Assembly: GCA_002238555.1 (NCBI GenBank)
Contig: MPMO01000003.1
Location: 62,001-126,000 of the forward strand
Reading direction: 5' to 3'
DNA: 64,000 nt
Source: Caldilineaceae bacterium bin34
GTDB lineage: Bacteria; Chloroflexota; Anaerolineae; Caldilineales; Caldilineaceae
Both the position numbers and the translations under genes were made by a program. The notes under the pieces are model-generated. The model searched no databases, was not told where the DNA came from, and saw nothing but the letters and a program-made list of their open reading frames with translations. Positions 23,758 to 33,023 of this stretch are shown here, piece after piece (position 1 is the first letter of the stretch; every line of letters begins with the position of its first letter).

Positions 23758-25333
23758 CAGACTCATCATTCCCGGACAACCCAGCGAGCCTGCAGGGCCG
23801 GAACAACTGATTGTCCCCGGCGGAGGTGCACGGCCGCCGGAACCGGTGCCATTGTCGTCGGACACGCCCCCCGCCGCCGTTCCGGAATCCGAAACAGGCG
23901 GACAGCCAACGGAGGATACGGCAGACGACAGGGGCGCGGCCGCCGGCCTGGAACAGGTTCAACAGTTCCTGAAGAGTCTGCGCTACCCCCCGAGCCAGGT
24001 CCAGTTGGATTGCCCGCAGTGCAGTGCCGGGGTGACATCGCTGGTCTTCCCAATCCAGGACTATGGGGCGAATCCGGCCCTGCTCACCATGTTTCTGTCG
24101 GGTCAGCTCAATACCGCCCAATGCGGAAGCTGCGGCAATCAGCTGATGACCCAGTTTCCCGTGATGGTGCATTGGCCCGAGCAGGAGTTTCTGGGGGTGG
24201 TGGTACCGGAACAGGCCGGAGCTGCGAGCTCACCGCAGGCTGTAATCGGCGGTTTGCAATCGACGTTCCTTACCCGTGTGCCCGCGGGGGAACGCAAGGG
24301 CTACATGCTGGCCCCGCGCCAGTTCATGGCCCTGGACCGTCTGCATGACGCCCTGTGGGAGTTTCAGGGCGTAACCCGTGAGATGCGGGAACATAGGGCG
24401 GCCGCCATGTCTTTACTGCAACGCATGCTGGGTGTCGCGGACGACACTTCTGCACTGGCTGAACTCGCCCGGTCGGAACCAACCCTGATCGATCGCGAGT
24501 TCCTTCTGTTGGCCATGCAGCTGGGTTCGCAGGAAGCCCCCGAGCAGCACACGGGCTCCCCGTTGCAGCAGGTCATTGCCTGGCTGTCCGCCAACACGCA
24601 AGCCGGATTGGAAATCAAGCAGCAGCAGGACACGCTCCAGGACATCCTGCAACAACTTCAGGCCGGCATGGACAAGGAGGGTTTGGCAACGCGGCTGGTC
24701 CAACTGTGGACGGCCGGAGACGGCCAGGACGTGGTCCTGGCTCTGGTGCAAGCCGTGCCACAGCAGTTCGACTACGAGTTTTTGCTGGAACTGTCAACCC
24801 TCATCGAATTGGAGACGGATGATCGGGTCAAGGACAGTCTAGGCCGGATGCGGGAACAAATCGACGACCAGATCAAGCTGATCCAGCAGCAGATGGCGAC
24901 CCTGCAGCAGAACGCCTACCAGGCCTGTGTGGCCATCGTCTCGGCCGCCCTGCAAAGTCAGGATCCTGCCGAGGTGCTTCGCCGGCAGAGTCGAATGCTG
25001 CGCGGGCCCTTCTTCAACGTCCTGATGAACATGATGGCCCAGGCCCAGAAGAATCAGGCACCGCAGGTAGTAAACCGCCTGCTCGAAATTCGGGACATTG
25101 CCCTCAATATCCAGGCGGAGTCAATGTCCGAGGAAGACCGGTTCCTCTTCACCCTAATCTCAGCCCGCACCGTGAGTGAAATGCGTGCGGCAATGGAACG
25201 TCACGGCGACTTGAACAGCGATTCGTTGCTTGAAAAGCTCGATACGATGGCCAAGGAGCTCGGCGAGAACGACATGGATGTCCAGGCCCGCAAAATCCGC
25301 TCGTTGCGCAATGAACTTGTGCTGAGGCGCTGA
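23750..25333 (+). CDS. CpXC-domain protein with long helical C-terminus
   Basis: The 527-residue protein has a Pro/Glu-rich N-terminal segment of about 70 residues. A zinc-ribbon-like CpXC domain at about residues 83-150 follows (CPQCSAG near the start, NTAQCGSCGNQL later; four cysteines). The remainder is a Gln/Leu-rich, mostly helical region with heptad-like stretches (QQQDTLQDILQQLQ, DDQIKLIQQQMATLQQ) suggesting coiled coils. CpXC proteins are of unknown function. There is no signal peptide or membrane helix. Its 8 nt overlap with the HAD gene suggests a shared role, but neither product gives a pathway. Confidence 0.72.
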   Translation: MSDRLIIPGQPSEPAGPEQLIVPGGGARPPEPVPLSSDTPPAAVPESETGGQPTEDTADDRGAAAGLEQVQQFLKSLRYPPSQVQLDCPQCSAGVTSLVFPIQDYGANPALLTMFLSGQLNTAQCGSCGNQLMTQFPVMVHWPEQEFLGVVVPEQAGAASSPQAVIGGLQSTFLTRVPAGERKGYMLAPRQFMALDRLHDALWEFQGVTREMREHRAAAMSLLQRMLGVADDTSALAELARSEPTLIDREFLLLAMQLGSQEAPEQHTGSPLQQVIAWLSANTQAGLEIKQQQDTLQDILQQLQAGMDKEGLATRLVQLWTAGDGQDVVLALVQAVPQQFDYEFLLELSTLIELETDDRVKDSLGRMREQIDDQIKLIQQQMATLQQNAYQACVAIVSAALQSQDPAEVLRRQSRMLRGPFFNVLMNMMAQAQKNQAPQVVNRLLEIRDIALNIQAESMSEEDRFLFTLISARTVSEMRAAMERHGDLNSDSLLEKLDTMAKELGENDMDVQARKIRSLRNELVLRR

Positions 25334-25450
25334 TTTGCCCCAAACGGGTCAGGCCGGGCCGCGGCGCGGCTTTACCGGCGCGCATGCGGACCGTACCTTG
25401 CTTTTTGGATTGCCCTCCATCCCGATTGCCTGGTCAAGGAGTTGCTGGTT

Positions 25451-26701
25451 ATGACCTCGTCTGCCTGGCTCAAAGGTGAAATCGTCACCACCGGAACCGA
25501 GATTTTGCTGGGTGAGACGGTTGACACCAACGCGTCCTGGATTGCCCAGCAGCTGAACGCGGTCGGCATCAACCTGTACTACAAGAGCACGGTCGGTGAC
25601 AACATCGGACGGGTGACCGAAGTATTGCAACGGTGTATCAGCCGGAGCGATGTGGTTATCGTGACCGGCGGCCTAGGGCCCACGGCGGACGACATCACAC
25701 GCGATGCCGTCGCCTTGGCGGTGGGAGACGAACTGGTTCTTGACCAGGCAACGGTGGAGGCGCTGCAGGCCCGATTCTCGAACTGGGGCACGCGGATGAC
25801 GGCGAACAACCAACAGCAGGCCTTGCTGCCTGCCACTGCGACCATTGTGCCCAACCCCGTCGGAACGGCTCCGGGCTTTCGGGTTTCAAGCAGGGACTGC
25901 ACGATTTTCGCCCTGCCGGGGGTTCCGCGTGAAATGAAGCGCATGATGACCGACAGCGTGTTGCCCTGGCTCTCGGAACGGACGGGCGGAACGGGAGTCA
26001 TTCACGTGCGGACCCTGAGGACAATCGGCATTGGCGAAAGTGCAATCGACAACGAAATCAGAGATCTGATGGCCGGCGAGAATCCGACGGTGGGGCTGGC
26101 CGCACACACCGGGCAAGCCGACGTTCGATTGACGGCTCGCGGCCGGGACGCAGACGAGGCGGACCACCTCCTGGACCAGATGGAAGAACAGGTTCGGAGC
26201 CGTCTGGGGGATCACATCTACAGCGACATCAAAGGCCTGGACATAGCCAGACACATAGTCGAGTTGCTAGAGGCACACGACCGAAGGATTGCGTCCTTCG
26301 AACTCAACACGCAAGGCCGCATTGAGGAGCGTCTGCGGTCGCACCAAGGCGACTCGGTGCTTGACAAACGGTCTCAAGGCGAAGAAGTACGGTCCCGCGT
26401 CGCCGCGCTCCTGCCTCAAGCAGACGCGTCCGAAGCGGAGTATGAGCAGGCGCTGGAAACCATTGACTTGGTGTTGGCAGCTGCCTGTCCCGACAGTCTG
26501 CGCCTAACGGTCCTGGGAACAACCGGGGACGACCATGGTGTCTACCAGAACCGGAAAGGCCACACTTGGGTGTTGCTGGGCGATCGGCACGGCGAACGCC
26601 GGACCCGGTTTTCCTTTGGCGGCACGGATGAACTAACGGCGATTTGGATAGGCAACCGGTGCTTCGATTTGGTCCGTCGATGGTTGTTGGCCCGTGCGTA
26701 A
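25451..26701 (+). CDS. CinA-like protein: intact MoCF/COG1058 domain, degenerate PncC domain
   Basis: The 416-residue protein has an N-terminal molybdopterin-binding-like domain typical of CinA (VTTGTEILLGETVDTN, VTGGLGPTADDITRD, PNPVGTAPGF, LPGVPREMKRM). This domain has been linked to ADP-ribose or pyrophosphate hydrolysis. The C-terminal part has the length of the nicotinamide-nucleotide amidase (PncC) domain, but the AESCTGG motif is replaced by FELNTQG near residue 280, losing the catalytic serine, and no TGxAGP motif is seen. The second activity is therefore probably absent. AAGGAG lies 9 nt upstream of ATG 25451, which decides the start over a TTG at 25442. Confidence 0.85.
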   Translation: MTSSAWLKGEIVTTGTEILLGETVDTNASWIAQQLNAVGINLYYKSTVGDNIGRVTEVLQRCISRSDVVIVTGGLGPTADDITRDAVALAVGDELVLDQATVEALQARFSNWGTRMTANNQQQALLPATATIVPNPVGTAPGFRVSSRDCTIFALPGVPREMKRMMTDSVLPWLSERTGGTGVIHVRTLRTIGIGESAIDNEIRDLMAGENPTVGLAAHTGQADVRLTARGRDADEADHLLDQMEEQVRSRLGDHIYSDIKGLDIARHIVELLEAHDRRIASFELNTQGRIEERLRSHQGDSVLDKRSQGEEVRSRVAALLPQADASEAEYEQALETIDLVLAAACPDSLRLTVLGTTGDDHGVYQNRKGHTWVLLGDRHGERRTRFSFGGTDELTAIWIGNRCFDLVRRWLLARA

Positions 26702-26866
26702 CCAGGATTGCCCAGGCCATCGGCGCCGGCCCCTGGCAGCCGGGCGTTGAAGTCGACGCAAATCCGGAACCGACGCAAAACAGAGGAAAGTTCAAAGTTC
26801 AGGTAGTATCTGTCCAAGGCCAAAGTATCATGCGGCCACGTCGTTGCACGCGGCTCCCTGTGGATC

Positions 26867-28276
26867 ATGGATCCAAAGGGGCCTCCATCCCCTGTGCGTG
26901 TTTTGTTGATTCGGACCTTTACGGTTTTTTGTTCCGGTTTGGTGCGTTGTGCACCGGATCCCGGACAGTTGGATGCTGCTGAACTCAATCCCGTACGCTT
27001 GCTGGAAGGTGTCGCCGACTGGCGATCACAGTGGTTGCCGGCCGGCAGGGGCCCTGTGCCCCGTTTGGGAGAGGCGGTCCCGGTGGCCGCCACGCCGACC
27101 GCGATCCAGGTTCCTTCGGTGAACCTGCCTTCCGAAGGCCAGGCTGAACTTCCCGACCAACCAACCGGACCCATTACAGAAAACGGCACGCCGTCCGGTT
27201 CAGTCAGCATTCCGTATTTTGAGCAGAGGGAACCGCCCGGCCAGGAAACTGATCTGGCCGCATCGCCGAACCCCGCCGGCAGCCGACAGGATTCGGCGCG
27301 GGGTCCGGCGGCGGTTCTGGAAGTGCCCGAAATCAAAATCCCCGCACGGGAAGAACCGGTTGGCCCCAGGCCGACCCCGGCCGGACTCGGTCCCGTGTCG
27401 CAACCTCAAGCACCCCAGGCTCCCTTGGTGCGGACCGGCAAGGGAATTCAAACCATCCTCGTGCTCGGCAGCGATCAGCGTGCCGGCGATCCAACCTGGC
27501 GAACGGACGTGATCATGGTGGCAGTGATCGACAAGGAGTTGCCAAAGGTGGTGATCGTCTCCATTCCCCGGGATATGTGGGTCGAATCGACCGATCCGGA
27601 ACTGGCCAGCAAAATCAACACCTTCGATTACTGGGGCGAGCAATGGAAACCCGGCGGGGGGGCCGAACTGCTGAGCCGCGTCATCGACGAACGGTTCGGC
27701 ATCCCGATCGATCTGTACGCGAAGCTCCGGTTCGAAGGGTTTGTCCGCATTGTGGACAGCCTGGGCGGGATTGACATTGACGTGCCTTGCGCCTTGTATG
27801 ACATCAAACCGACGGAGAACATCTATCTCAACCTCCAACCGGGCCGCTACCACTTTGATGGCACCCAGACACTGGCCTATGTGCGTAGCCGCGCGCAAGG
27901 AGGCGATTTGTCCCGGGTCGACCGCCAGCAACAGGTCCTGCTGGCCCTGCGCAGCCGCTTCCAGGTGCGCAAGCTCGTGTCCCAAATTCCGGCCCTGTAT
28001 ACCACTCTGAATGACACCGTGGATACCGACATCGGACTTCTCAACGCGATCCAGCTGGCGCGGCTGGCCTACAACCTGGATGTGTCACAGGTTGAAATCG
28101 TATCGCTGTCCCCGCATCGGCACATGGAAACCGGTTGGCAACAGGGCATGCAGGTGTGGCTGCCGGTGTGGGATGTGATCCGGGCGGACATCGGTGCGGC
28201 GCTCGCCCGCGAGCCGGGGGCCCAGACGGGCGAACCGATCGTGGGTGCGGCTGCGGCGGCACCTGTCTGTCGATGA
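26867..28276 (+). CDS. LytR-CpsA-Psr (LCP) family protein
   Basis: The 469-residue protein has a basic and hydrophobic N-terminus (VRVLLIRTFTVFCSGLV) that can serve as signal or anchor, then a Pro-rich linker of about 150 residues. The LCP domain runs from about residue 195: LVLGSDQRAGDPTWRTDVIMV, SIPRDMWV, KINTFDYW, VDSLGGIDIDVP, LAYVRSRAQGGDLSRVDRQQ. The conserved Arg and Asp residues that bind the polyprenyl-pyrophosphate substrate are present. LCP enzymes transfer lipid-linked glycopolymers to the cell wall or to protein outside the membrane. The next gene encodes a second LCP protein. No strong ribosome site is seen at this ATG. Confidence 0.85.
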   Translation: MDPKGPPSPVRVLLIRTFTVFCSGLVRCAPDPGQLDAAELNPVRLLEGVADWRSQWLPAGRGPVPRLGEAVPVAATPTAIQVPSVNLPSEGQAELPDQPTGPITENGTPSGSVSIPYFEQREPPGQETDLAASPNPAGSRQDSARGPAAVLEVPEIKIPAREEPVGPRPTPAGLGPVSQPQAPQAPLVRTGKGIQTILVLGSDQRAGDPTWRTDVIMVAVIDKELPKVVIVSIPRDMWVESTDPELASKINTFDYWGEQWKPGGGAELLSRVIDERFGIPIDLYAKLRFEGFVRIVDSLGGIDIDVPCALYDIKPTENIYLNLQPGRYHFDGTQTLAYVRSRAQGGDLSRVDRQQQVLLALRSRFQVRKLVSQIPALYTTLNDTVDTDIGLLNAIQLARLAYNLDVSQVEIVSLSPHRHMETGWQQGMQVWLPVWDVIRADIGAALAREPGAQTGEPIVGAAAAAPVCR

Positions 28277-28295
28277 CCACCGCCGGCCAATCCGG

Positions 28296-29654
28296 ATGAT
28301 CGGCAATTGCGCATCGCACCGGGATCGGCCAGTGATCCGTGGGCCGCACGCGGACGGGGTCGGCCAGCGGGTGCGCATGGCAATCCTGGTGTTAGGCGCG
28401 TGGCTGAGTGCAGGGTGTCTCCAGGGACTGCCTCCCTTTCCAGACCTGCCGATCGTTCCACCTCGTCTCGATGCAGATGTCGGACAAGAGGAACCACTGG
28501 CCGCGCCGGCGGCCGAACCGGCGGGTTATGTGCTTTTTTTGGGAACGGATCGAACCGCAACTTTCGGACCCTGGCGCACCGACACCCTAATTCTGGCCTC
28601 CGTCCAACCGGATGACATCGTCCTCATTTCCATCCCGCGGGACCTGCATGTGCAGTTGCCCGGCCATGGCTCCTTGCGCATCAACCAGTTGGACTATCTG
28701 GGCGAGCAGCAAGGACCGGGCATGGGCCCCGTGTACATCGCCGATGTCCTGGACGAACTCATGGGCATTCGGGTGGACCACTGGGTACGGTTTCACATGC
28801 ACGGTATGGAACCGCTGTTCGAGTTGATCGGCGCGCTGCGCATGGAGCTGCACTGTCCGTTCTACGAACGGGTCTGGGATGTCAACACCAATCGCATGGA
28901 GTGGCTGTTAATTCCGTCGGGCATCGTCGACATGGATGCCAACACGGCCTATCTGTACGCCCGCCTGCGCGGTTTCAGCAGCGACTTCGGCCGGATCGCC
29001 CGGCAACGGGCCTTGTTGTGGGCGTTGAGGGAACAGTTGGATCCGGTGCAGGCCATGCAACTGCTGCCCATGGCACTGTCGCTGCTCAACGACGATCTTT
29101 CCACCGACCTGTCGTTTGGCGAGCTTGTTCACCTGGTCCGGGATGGCATGACCCGTCCACGCGACTCGATTCTGGCCTTGTCCATCGACCGTCGCTTTGT
29201 GGTGGACCACGTCACGGCCGGGGGAGCCGAAGTACAGGTGTTGCGCGACCCTGCGGCGTTGCGCGAAGCAGCCGCTCGGCCCGGCGCCTGGGCGGAACCG
29301 ATGGGCCTGCAGGATGCGGCGGAGTGTCCGGTTCCCCAGCTGTCCAACGACGAATACCAACGTATGGCACGGCTTGACAACGTTGTCAGTTCCCACATTC
29401 CGGCAGGTCGCACGCTTCAAATTGCGGGTTCCCGAGGCGCGATGGTCGCGCTCCGGGAACTCCCCGACCAACGCAGCGGCGCAATGGCATGGCTGCCGCC
29501 GGGAACCTTGGTCACAAGTGCGAGCGAATCCGAAGGCTTGCCGGTTGCCAATGGGGGCCAACGGTGGCATGCCGTCACCACTGTTGATCAGCAATACGGT
29601 TGGATCAGCGATCTCTACCTGAGAATGCTGCCGCGCGACGAGAGGGTCGGTTGA
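28296..29654 (+). CDS. LCP family lipoprotein with C-terminal SH3b-like domain
   Basis: This is the second LCP paralogue. The N-terminal hydrophobic stretch MAILVLGAWLSAGC ends in a good lipobox (L-S-A-G-C), so it is probably a lipoprotein. The LCP core follows: LFLGTDRTATFGPWRTDTLIL, SIPRDLHV, RINQLDYLG, LYARLRGFSSDFGRIARQ. The final 65 residues resemble an SH3b domain (GTLVTSASE...RWHAVTT...YGWISDLYL). The second conserved Arg cluster is R-G-F-S-S-D-F-G-R, as in active members. ATG 28296 is the first start clear of the upstream gene; GTG 28371 or ATG 28377 would give a more standard short lipoprotein signal. Confidence 0.82.
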   Translation: MIGNCASHRDRPVIRGPHADGVGQRVRMAILVLGAWLSAGCLQGLPPFPDLPIVPPRLDADVGQEEPLAAPAAEPAGYVLFLGTDRTATFGPWRTDTLILASVQPDDIVLISIPRDLHVQLPGHGSLRINQLDYLGEQQGPGMGPVYIADVLDELMGIRVDHWVRFHMHGMEPLFELIGALRMELHCPFYERVWDVNTNRMEWLLIPSGIVDMDANTAYLYARLRGFSSDFGRIARQRALLWALREQLDPVQAMQLLPMALSLLNDDLSTDLSFGELVHLVRDGMTRPRDSILALSIDRRFVVDHVTAGGAEVQVLRDPAALREAAARPGAWAEPMGLQDAAECPVPQLSNDEYQRMARLDNVVSSHIPAGRTLQIAGSRGAMVALRELPDQRSGAMAWLPPGTLVTSASESEGLPVANGGQRWHAVTTVDQQYGWISDLYLRMLPRDERVG

Positions 29655-29661
29655 CCGCGGT

Positions 29662-30444
29662 TCAAACCTGGCTGGCGACGATTTGCTTTACATAATTCAG
29701 TGATGCTTCCAGCCACATGCGCTGCCCAAACACCTCAAGCGTCACGGTCCCGTCATAGTTGAAGTTTCGGAGCTTGCGGAATTCCCTCGGAACATTCAGG
29801 CCTCCCGATTTTGGTGCGCCGGGGGGAAGGTGGCTGTCTTCAAGCCCGTTGTTGTCGCTGAAGTGGACGTGGACCAAGCGGTCCCGCAGGTCAAACAGGT
29901 AGTCTTCCGTCAACGGTCTTTGGGTTCGGACATTCCCGTGGCCGATGTCGTACAGCAAGCCGAGTCCCGGCACCCGGTGCAGGATTTCGCGCAATGGCTT
30001 CAGCTGGTGTTCATTGCGGGGACTGTTCTCAATCGCGACGCGCACCCCCCTGTCCCTGCCGTGGGCGTTCAAGTCGGACAGACCCTCGACATACATGCCG
30101 ACGCCGTCCTCAAAGGACATGAACGGAGGCCATCCCAGGAAATGCATCGTGCACACCTTTGCACCCATGAACGAAGCGATGTCGACGCTGGTTCTGAGTT
30201 CCTCCCAAGCTGCCTGCCGCACCCGCCGGGACGGACTGGCAATGGGCAGATAGGGGCCGGTGTGACCGACAACTCCCAGTCCGCTGTCGCTCAACATCTG
30301 TTTCAGTTGGGGCCAGTCATCCCGATAGGGACCTGCCGCTGGTTCCTCCACGGTCAGGTCAAGGAAGTCGAAACCCATGCGGGCAAACAGTTCGATCTGT
30401 GGCCCGACGGGTTCCTCCGGGTTGTTCATGGCCCCAAACTTCAT
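29662..30444 (-). CDS. Sugar phosphate isomerase/epimerase (AP endonuclease 2-like TIM barrel)
   Basis: The 260-residue xylose-isomerase-like TIM barrel has metal-ligand segments VAIENSPRNEHQ, LLYDIGHGN, VHVHFSDNNG and TLEVFG in the expected strand order. Relatives include inosose isomerases, hydroxypyruvate isomerase and endonuclease IV-like enzymes; the substrate is not resolved. ATG 30444 is chosen because GGAGGA is 7 nt upstream. This ATG overlaps the stop of the preceding membrane-protein gene (ATGA), so the two are translationally coupled. It converges on the second LCP gene with a gap of only 7 nt. Confidence 0.83.
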   Translation of the reverse strand: MKFGAMNNPEEPVGPQIELFARMGFDFLDLTVEEPAAGPYRDDWPQLKQMLSDSGLGVVGHTGPYLPIASPSRRVRQAAWEELRTSVDIASFMGAKVCTMHFLGWPPFMSFEDGVGMYVEGLSDLNAHGRDRGVRVAIENSPRNEHQLKPLREILHRVPGLGLLYDIGHGNVRTQRPLTEDYLFDLRDRLVHVHFSDNNGLEDSHLPPGAPKSGGLNVPREFRKLRNFNYDGTVTLEVFGQRMWLEASLNYVKQIVASQV

Positions 30445-31103
30445 CGTCGATTCCTCCATTCAAGATCGGTGATCGTGCGTGGCCGGCCGACCATTGCCGC
30501 AACCATGAGCACTGCCAACCCAAGCGCCATCCCATAAAAACCGGGGCCGGGCAGCAGCGGCTGCCGGTACAACCTTGTGAATTCAGGCAGGTAGGCAACC
30601 AGAAACGCGGCATGGGCAGTCGCGGCGGCCAGCGCGGCCGGAGGCAGCCACCAACGGGCCCGTGCCGTCAGGGTCGGCGCAGTGAGCGGTGACAACAGCG
30701 CGCATCCGGTGCAGAAGGCGAATCCGGCCGTCTGCAGTAGGTTGGATGTCCAAAGAAGGTTGGAAGGTTTCCAGTCCAGCGGCAGGATCTGCAGGGCAAC
30801 ATACAGCGACGCGATCCACAAGGCCAAGCGCACGCTCCAGACGATGGCGCGGTGCCAATGGCCGGGCGCGTCCGCGAACCAGCCCAATTGGCTGAGGGTC
30901 AGGCTGGCTGTCGCCAGCGGCAGGACAAAGAATACGGGATTTTGCCAGGGCCACGCTATCTGCGCGCCGGTGAACAGCTTGCAGAAGGTCAGCAGGTCCA
31001 CACCAAGCACCTTGAGACCCGCCACCGGGTGAGGTACCCACACGGAAAGGTAACCCCAGGCCGCAACGAGTGCCGCGATCGGAATCAACAAACGAACGGC
31101 CAT
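30441..31103 (-). CDS. Polytopic membrane protein of unknown function
   Basis: The 220-residue protein has about six hydrophobic helices (for example LLIPIAALVAAWGYLSVW, PVFFVLPLATASLTLSQL, MALGLAVLMVAAMVG) and Trp-rich loops. No catalytic or transport motif is recognised. It is coupled by an ATGA overlap to the isomerase gene and lies 77 nt downstream of the glycosyltransferase gene, so it may belong to a cell-envelope operon. Function unassigned. Confidence 0.65.
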   Translation of the reverse strand: MAVRLLIPIAALVAAWGYLSVWVPHPVAGLKVLGVDLLTFCKLFTGAQIAWPWQNPVFFVLPLATASLTLSQLGWFADAPGHWHRAIVWSVRLALWIASLYVALQILPLDWKPSNLLWTSNLLQTAGFAFCTGCALLSPLTAPTLTARARWWLPPAALAAATAHAAFLVAYLPEFTRLYRQPLLPGPGFYGMALGLAVLMVAAMVGRPRTITDLEWRNRR

Positions 31104-31180
31104 GTCGAGTACCTGTGCGCCCTCTGCTGAACCATGGCCATTGAACCTTCAGGCGCGGTCGGCATGTGCTGTTCGGAGAC

Positions 31181-32326
31181 CTATGTCCGGACTTGGGCCC
31201 AGGCGCGGCGGTAGGCCTGCCACAGCTTGCGGGCGCTTTGTTCGAACGTGAAGCAGGCCGCGTGTTGGAAGCCGTTGCGGCGGAGTTCCTGGCGTAGTGC
31301 GCCGTCTTCCAACAGGCGCTCCAGCCCGGCTGCCATTGCGTTCTCATCGTGTTCGTCCACGTACAAGGCACCGGACCCGCCGGCCTCCGCCAGACTGGAG
31401 TTGAGACCGGTCAATACCGGTGCGCCACAGGCCATGGCTTCCAGTACGGGTAGGCCAAACCCTTCATACAGGGAGGGATAGGCAAAGCACTCCGAGGCGC
31501 TGTACAGGGCAGGCAGGTCACGATCCGCCACGAATCCCGGGAACAGTACCTTGGCCTCCAAGCCGGTCTCGTCCACGGCATCGAAAATGGCCTGCGACCG
31601 CCAACCGCGCCCTCCGCAGATGACCAGGATCAGCTCCGCATGGCGGTCTGCAAGCATCCGGAAAGCCCTGATGAGACGGGCGAAATTTTTTCGCGGCTGC
31701 AGGGTGGACACGCCCAAAATAAAGGGTTTGCCGCCAATTCCGTACTTGCGGCGCACGGCTTCCAAAGCGCTGCGGTCCTTGACGGGCCGGAACAAGGAGT
31801 GGTCCACGGCACCGGGAACAACTGAAATCCGGTGCCCGGGAACGGACCAGAATTCCTGTAGGTCGCAAGCCGTGCTCTGGCTGTCGGCGATCAGATGATT
31901 GGCCCTGCGCACGCTGCGCGGCACTGCATGATGCAAGTACCGGGTCAAGGAATCCGGCAATGTGTCCGGGAATCTTCGAAACGACAGATCGTGAATCGTC
32001 AGGATTTGGCACGGGGCTCCGGAAGGTGGCAGCACAAAGTCCGTGGCGTGAAAGATGTGGGGCTTGACCGGTGTGCACCACTCGACCCGGGGCCACGGAC
32101 TTCCGGTGCGGTGCCACAACCGCACCATGTCCCGTTCCCTGAATGGCGAGTACCAAATCGGGTTGCCGTGGACGTGCCGCAGATCCGGTCGTGGGCGACC
32201 GTTGGACCAGAGCCATAAGCGATGCTCCGGCTCGGCCCACGGCAAGTGTTCGACCAAGCCGCGCGTGAGGCGGCCAATCCCTGCTTGCTGACGCACGGCC
32301 GGAGTGTAGTCAATGAGGATGTGCAC
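31181..32326 (-). CDS. Family 4 glycosyltransferase (GT-B)
   Basis: The 381-residue protein has the GT4 fold: N-terminal ILIDYTPAVRQQAGIGRLTRGL, central VSTLQPRKNFARLI (sugar-nucleotide domain entry), ILVICGGRGW, and the C-terminal acidic motif YEGFGLPVLEAMACGAPVLT. Retaining GT4 enzymes build envelope glycans from nucleotide sugars. GTG 32326 is chosen as start because AAGGA lies 11 nt upstream and it gives the family N-terminus VHILIDYTP. A TTG at 32362 would extend the overlap with the upstream gtrA-like gene. Overlap with that gene is 17 nt, implying coupled translation. Confidence 0.88.
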   Translation of the reverse strand: MHILIDYTPAVRQQAGIGRLTRGLVEHLPWAEPEHRLWLWSNGRPRPDLRHVHGNPIWYSPFRERDMVRLWHRTGSPWPRVEWCTPVKPHIFHATDFVLPPSGAPCQILTIHDLSFRRFPDTLPDSLTRYLHHAVPRSVRRANHLIADSQSTACDLQEFWSVPGHRISVVPGAVDHSLFRPVKDRSALEAVRRKYGIGGKPFILGVSTLQPRKNFARLIRAFRMLADRHAELILVICGGRGWRSQAIFDAVDETGLEAKVLFPGFVADRDLPALYSASECFAYPSLYEGFGLPVLEAMACGAPVLTGLNSSLAEAGGSGALYVDEHDENAMAAGLERLLEDGALRQELRRNGFQHAACFTFEQSARKLWQAYRRAWAQVRT

Positions 32327-32822
32327 GGGGCGCGCCGTCCTTGGGTGCGGCGGGAGTGGCAAAGGTCCACAACCGATTGCCGGTGAAGTTCCAAATCAAA
32401 ACCACCGCAATGCTGGTCAGCTTGGCGGCGTTGTAGCTGACGTCATAACCCGTACCCGGGTCTCCCAGCAGCGCGACCCAGTAGTCGAGGGTCAACCGGT
32501 GAAGGCCGAGCAGGACCAACTGGCTCAGTCCCAGACCAATCATGCTGATGGCCGTGAACAGACCCAACTGGCGGGCGGCGGTATCCCGTCCCTGGTTGGG
32601 GAAGGTAAATCTCCGGTGCAGCATGAAGTTCTGGGCCACTGCGCAGCAAAACCCGACGGCATTCGCCCAGAACAGAGGAAACCCCGCCATCTTGTGGAGG
32701 AGATTCAGGATACCCACATCGGTTATGGTACCCAGGCCGCCAACGAAGGCGAAGCGCAGGAAGCGGAGGATTTCTGCCCTGATTTCAGGGTCGCGCAGGA
32801 GGTCCGCCCGGTACTTCCACAT
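32310..32822 (-). CDS. GtrA-like membrane protein
   Basis: The 170-residue protein has four predicted helices and the GtrA family opening RFLRFAFVGGLGTITDVGIL, then FCCAVAQNFMLHRRFTF (conserved N-F-x-x-x-R-x-x-T/F) and a last helix ending in WNFTGNRLWTF. GtrA proteins are thought to move polyprenyl-linked sugars across the membrane for glycan decoration. It overlaps the downstream GT4 gene, supporting a joint role. ATG 32822 places the first helix appropriately; the upstream extension reaches toward the tRNA gene and is not supported. Confidence 0.85.
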   Translation of the reverse strand: MWKYRADLLRDPEIRAEILRFLRFAFVGGLGTITDVGILNLLHKMAGFPLFWANAVGFCCAVAQNFMLHRRFTFPNQGRDTAARQLGLFTAISMIGLGLSQLVLLGLHRLTLDYWVALLGDPGTGYDVSYNAAKLTSIAVVLIWNFTGNRLWTFATPAAPKDGAPRAHPH

Positions 32823-32886
32823 GGTCAGGGCCGGCAACGGCACAGGATGGCGGGAGCACCGCGTCCTGTCCAAGCGGCATGGGGGA

Positions 32887-32973
<87 letters not shown>

Positions 32974-33017
32974 GCGACTTCCGCCGGACAGCATCGAAGG
33001 CCACCGCCGGAACGCGG

Positions 33018-33023
33018 ATTATA
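33018..33023 (-). promoter_or_regulatory. Consensus -10 box upstream of tRNA-Ser
   Basis: TATAAT lies on the minus strand 45 nt before the tRNA-Ser 5' end and overlaps the prfB stop codon. No convincing -35 is seen. A start site near 33011 would give a leader of about 37 nt. Predicted only. Confidence 0.4.
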
